Origin: an uncultured Collinsella sp.
Lineage (GTDB): Bacteria; Actinomycetota; Coriobacteriia; Coriobacteriales; Coriobacteriaceae
Direction of reading: 5' to 3'
DNA length: 17,745 nucleotides
NCBI GenBank assembly: GCA_958421655.1
Contig: CATZMG010000049.1
Location: 1-17,745, forward strand
This document shows positions 17,364-17,745 of the stretch, in pieces; the first letter of the stretch is position 1, and the number at the start of each line of letters is the position of its first letter. Under the pieces are notes generated by a model. The model had not been told where the DNA came from. It worked only from the letters and a program-made list of their open reading frames with translations, and did not search any database. The position numbers and the translations under genes were made by a program.

Positions 17364-17547
17364 TCGGGGTCTAATACTTTTCCGAGAAGTGAACGAGTCA
17401 AAATAGACCCCCGAAGCATCGACACTTTTGAGATGTAATTTCCTGCGGTTTTGATCGTTGAATCCTGCGGTTTTGGCGTCAGAAAATGTCGATGCTTCGG
17501 GGGTCCAAATACAGCCATTCACTTCTGGGGAAAGTATTAGACCTCGA
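17364..17547. repeat. 184-bp element with about 64-nt imperfect inverted repeats and internal direct repeats
   Basis: The arm at 17364-17427 and the reverse complement of 17484-17547 align without gaps. Blocks GTCTAATACTTT, AGAAGTGAA and GACCCCCGAAGCATCGACA are identical, and about a dozen mismatches cluster between the second and third blocks. The central 56 nt hold two direct copies of TCCTGCGGTTTTG (17441 and 17463). There is no transposase and no convincing ORF. As RNA it would fold into one very long hairpin. It could be a miniature mobile element, two head-to-head copies of a dispersed repeat, or a structured RNA. Confidence 0.75.
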
Positions 17548-17589
17548 GATATAGATGACGTTTGCGAGCAGAAATCAGAACGCAAGCTT

Positions 17590-17745
17590 CTAGCTCTTCT
17601 TTGCAGAGAGCATGAGCCTAATTTCCGGATGGGTGTATTCGTCGAATTCTTCTGCGGCTTCGGTGTCAAAGGTGTAGTACGACTTGATAGATTCGTCCTC
17701 CGTCTTGATGCTGATTTCTTCATATAGGGATCCGGCTAAAAATGC
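17590..17745 (-). CDS. 3' end of an unrecognised gene (partial)
   Basis: The minus strand is open from the window edge to TAG (17590-17592), giving the last 51 residues of a protein. The piece begins AFLAGSLYEEISIKTEDESI and ends HPEIRLMLSAKKS. It is acidic, soluble-looking and contains a dense EAAEEFDEY segment, with codon use like a real gene. I do not recognise the family. The repeat element at 17364-17547 lies directly downstream of its stop, so that element's hairpin could end its transcript. Confidence 0.6.
   Translation of the reverse strand, partial: AFLAGSLYEEISIKTEDESIKSYYTFDTEAAEEFDEYTHPEIRLMLSAKKS

Noticed and set aside
17364..17547. CRISPR array
   Set aside because: There are only two direct copies of a 13-bp unit with a 9-nt gap, far from array geometry, and no cas genes are present.

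Overview
This 17.7 kb window is GC-rich bacterial DNA. Several features suggest a gut Coriobacteriia member, probably Collinsella or a close relative: the codon bias, AGGAG-type ribosome binding sites with frequent TTG/GTG starts, an actinobacterial LexA box, a LuxR-type regulator, a PadR/DUF1700 operon and fused ABC-FtsX exporters. The genus is an inference from style and gene content; there is no rRNA or other marker to prove it.

Layout. (1) 1-2976, minus strand: a type IIA topoisomerase pair, with the ParE/GyrB-type subunit first and the ParC/GyrA-type subunit running off the left edge. A perfect LexA-type palindrome lies about 100 bp upstream. (2) 3443-4459, plus: a two-domain lipoprotein with its own terminator. 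(3) 4875-5879, minus: a LuxR-family regulator. (4) 6023-9835: an accessory, partly decayed zone. It holds a remnant of a DnaQ-like exonuclease, a very GC-rich PadR / DUF1700 / short membrane protein operon, a 31-codon ORF with a strong ribosome site, an unrecognised helical protein of lower GC, a frameshifted AAA ATPase remnant and an arginase-family remnant that has lost metal ligands. (5) 9866-13809: an OmpR-type two-component system (minus) divergent from a three-gene redox operon (plus). The operon encodes a 48-aa CXXC membrane peptide absent from simple ORF calls, a NapH-like membrane iron-sulfur protein and a TlpA-like thioredoxin lipoprotein, and ends at a strong terminator. (6) 14063-17317, plus: a single-chain ABC-FtsX exporter with a very large extracytoplasmic domain. 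(7) 17316-17547: a short perfect palindrome and a 184-bp inverted-repeat element with internal direct repeats. (8) 17590-17745, minus: the 3' end of an unrecognised gene.

The most interesting functional unit is the divergent redox locus. An integral membrane iron-sulfur protein, a tiny CXXC peptide and an anchored extracytoplasmic thioredoxin could form a chain that carries reducing power outward, controlled by the adjacent two-component system. The decayed genes in 6-9.8 kb and the repeats at the right edge mark sites of past gene gain and loss.
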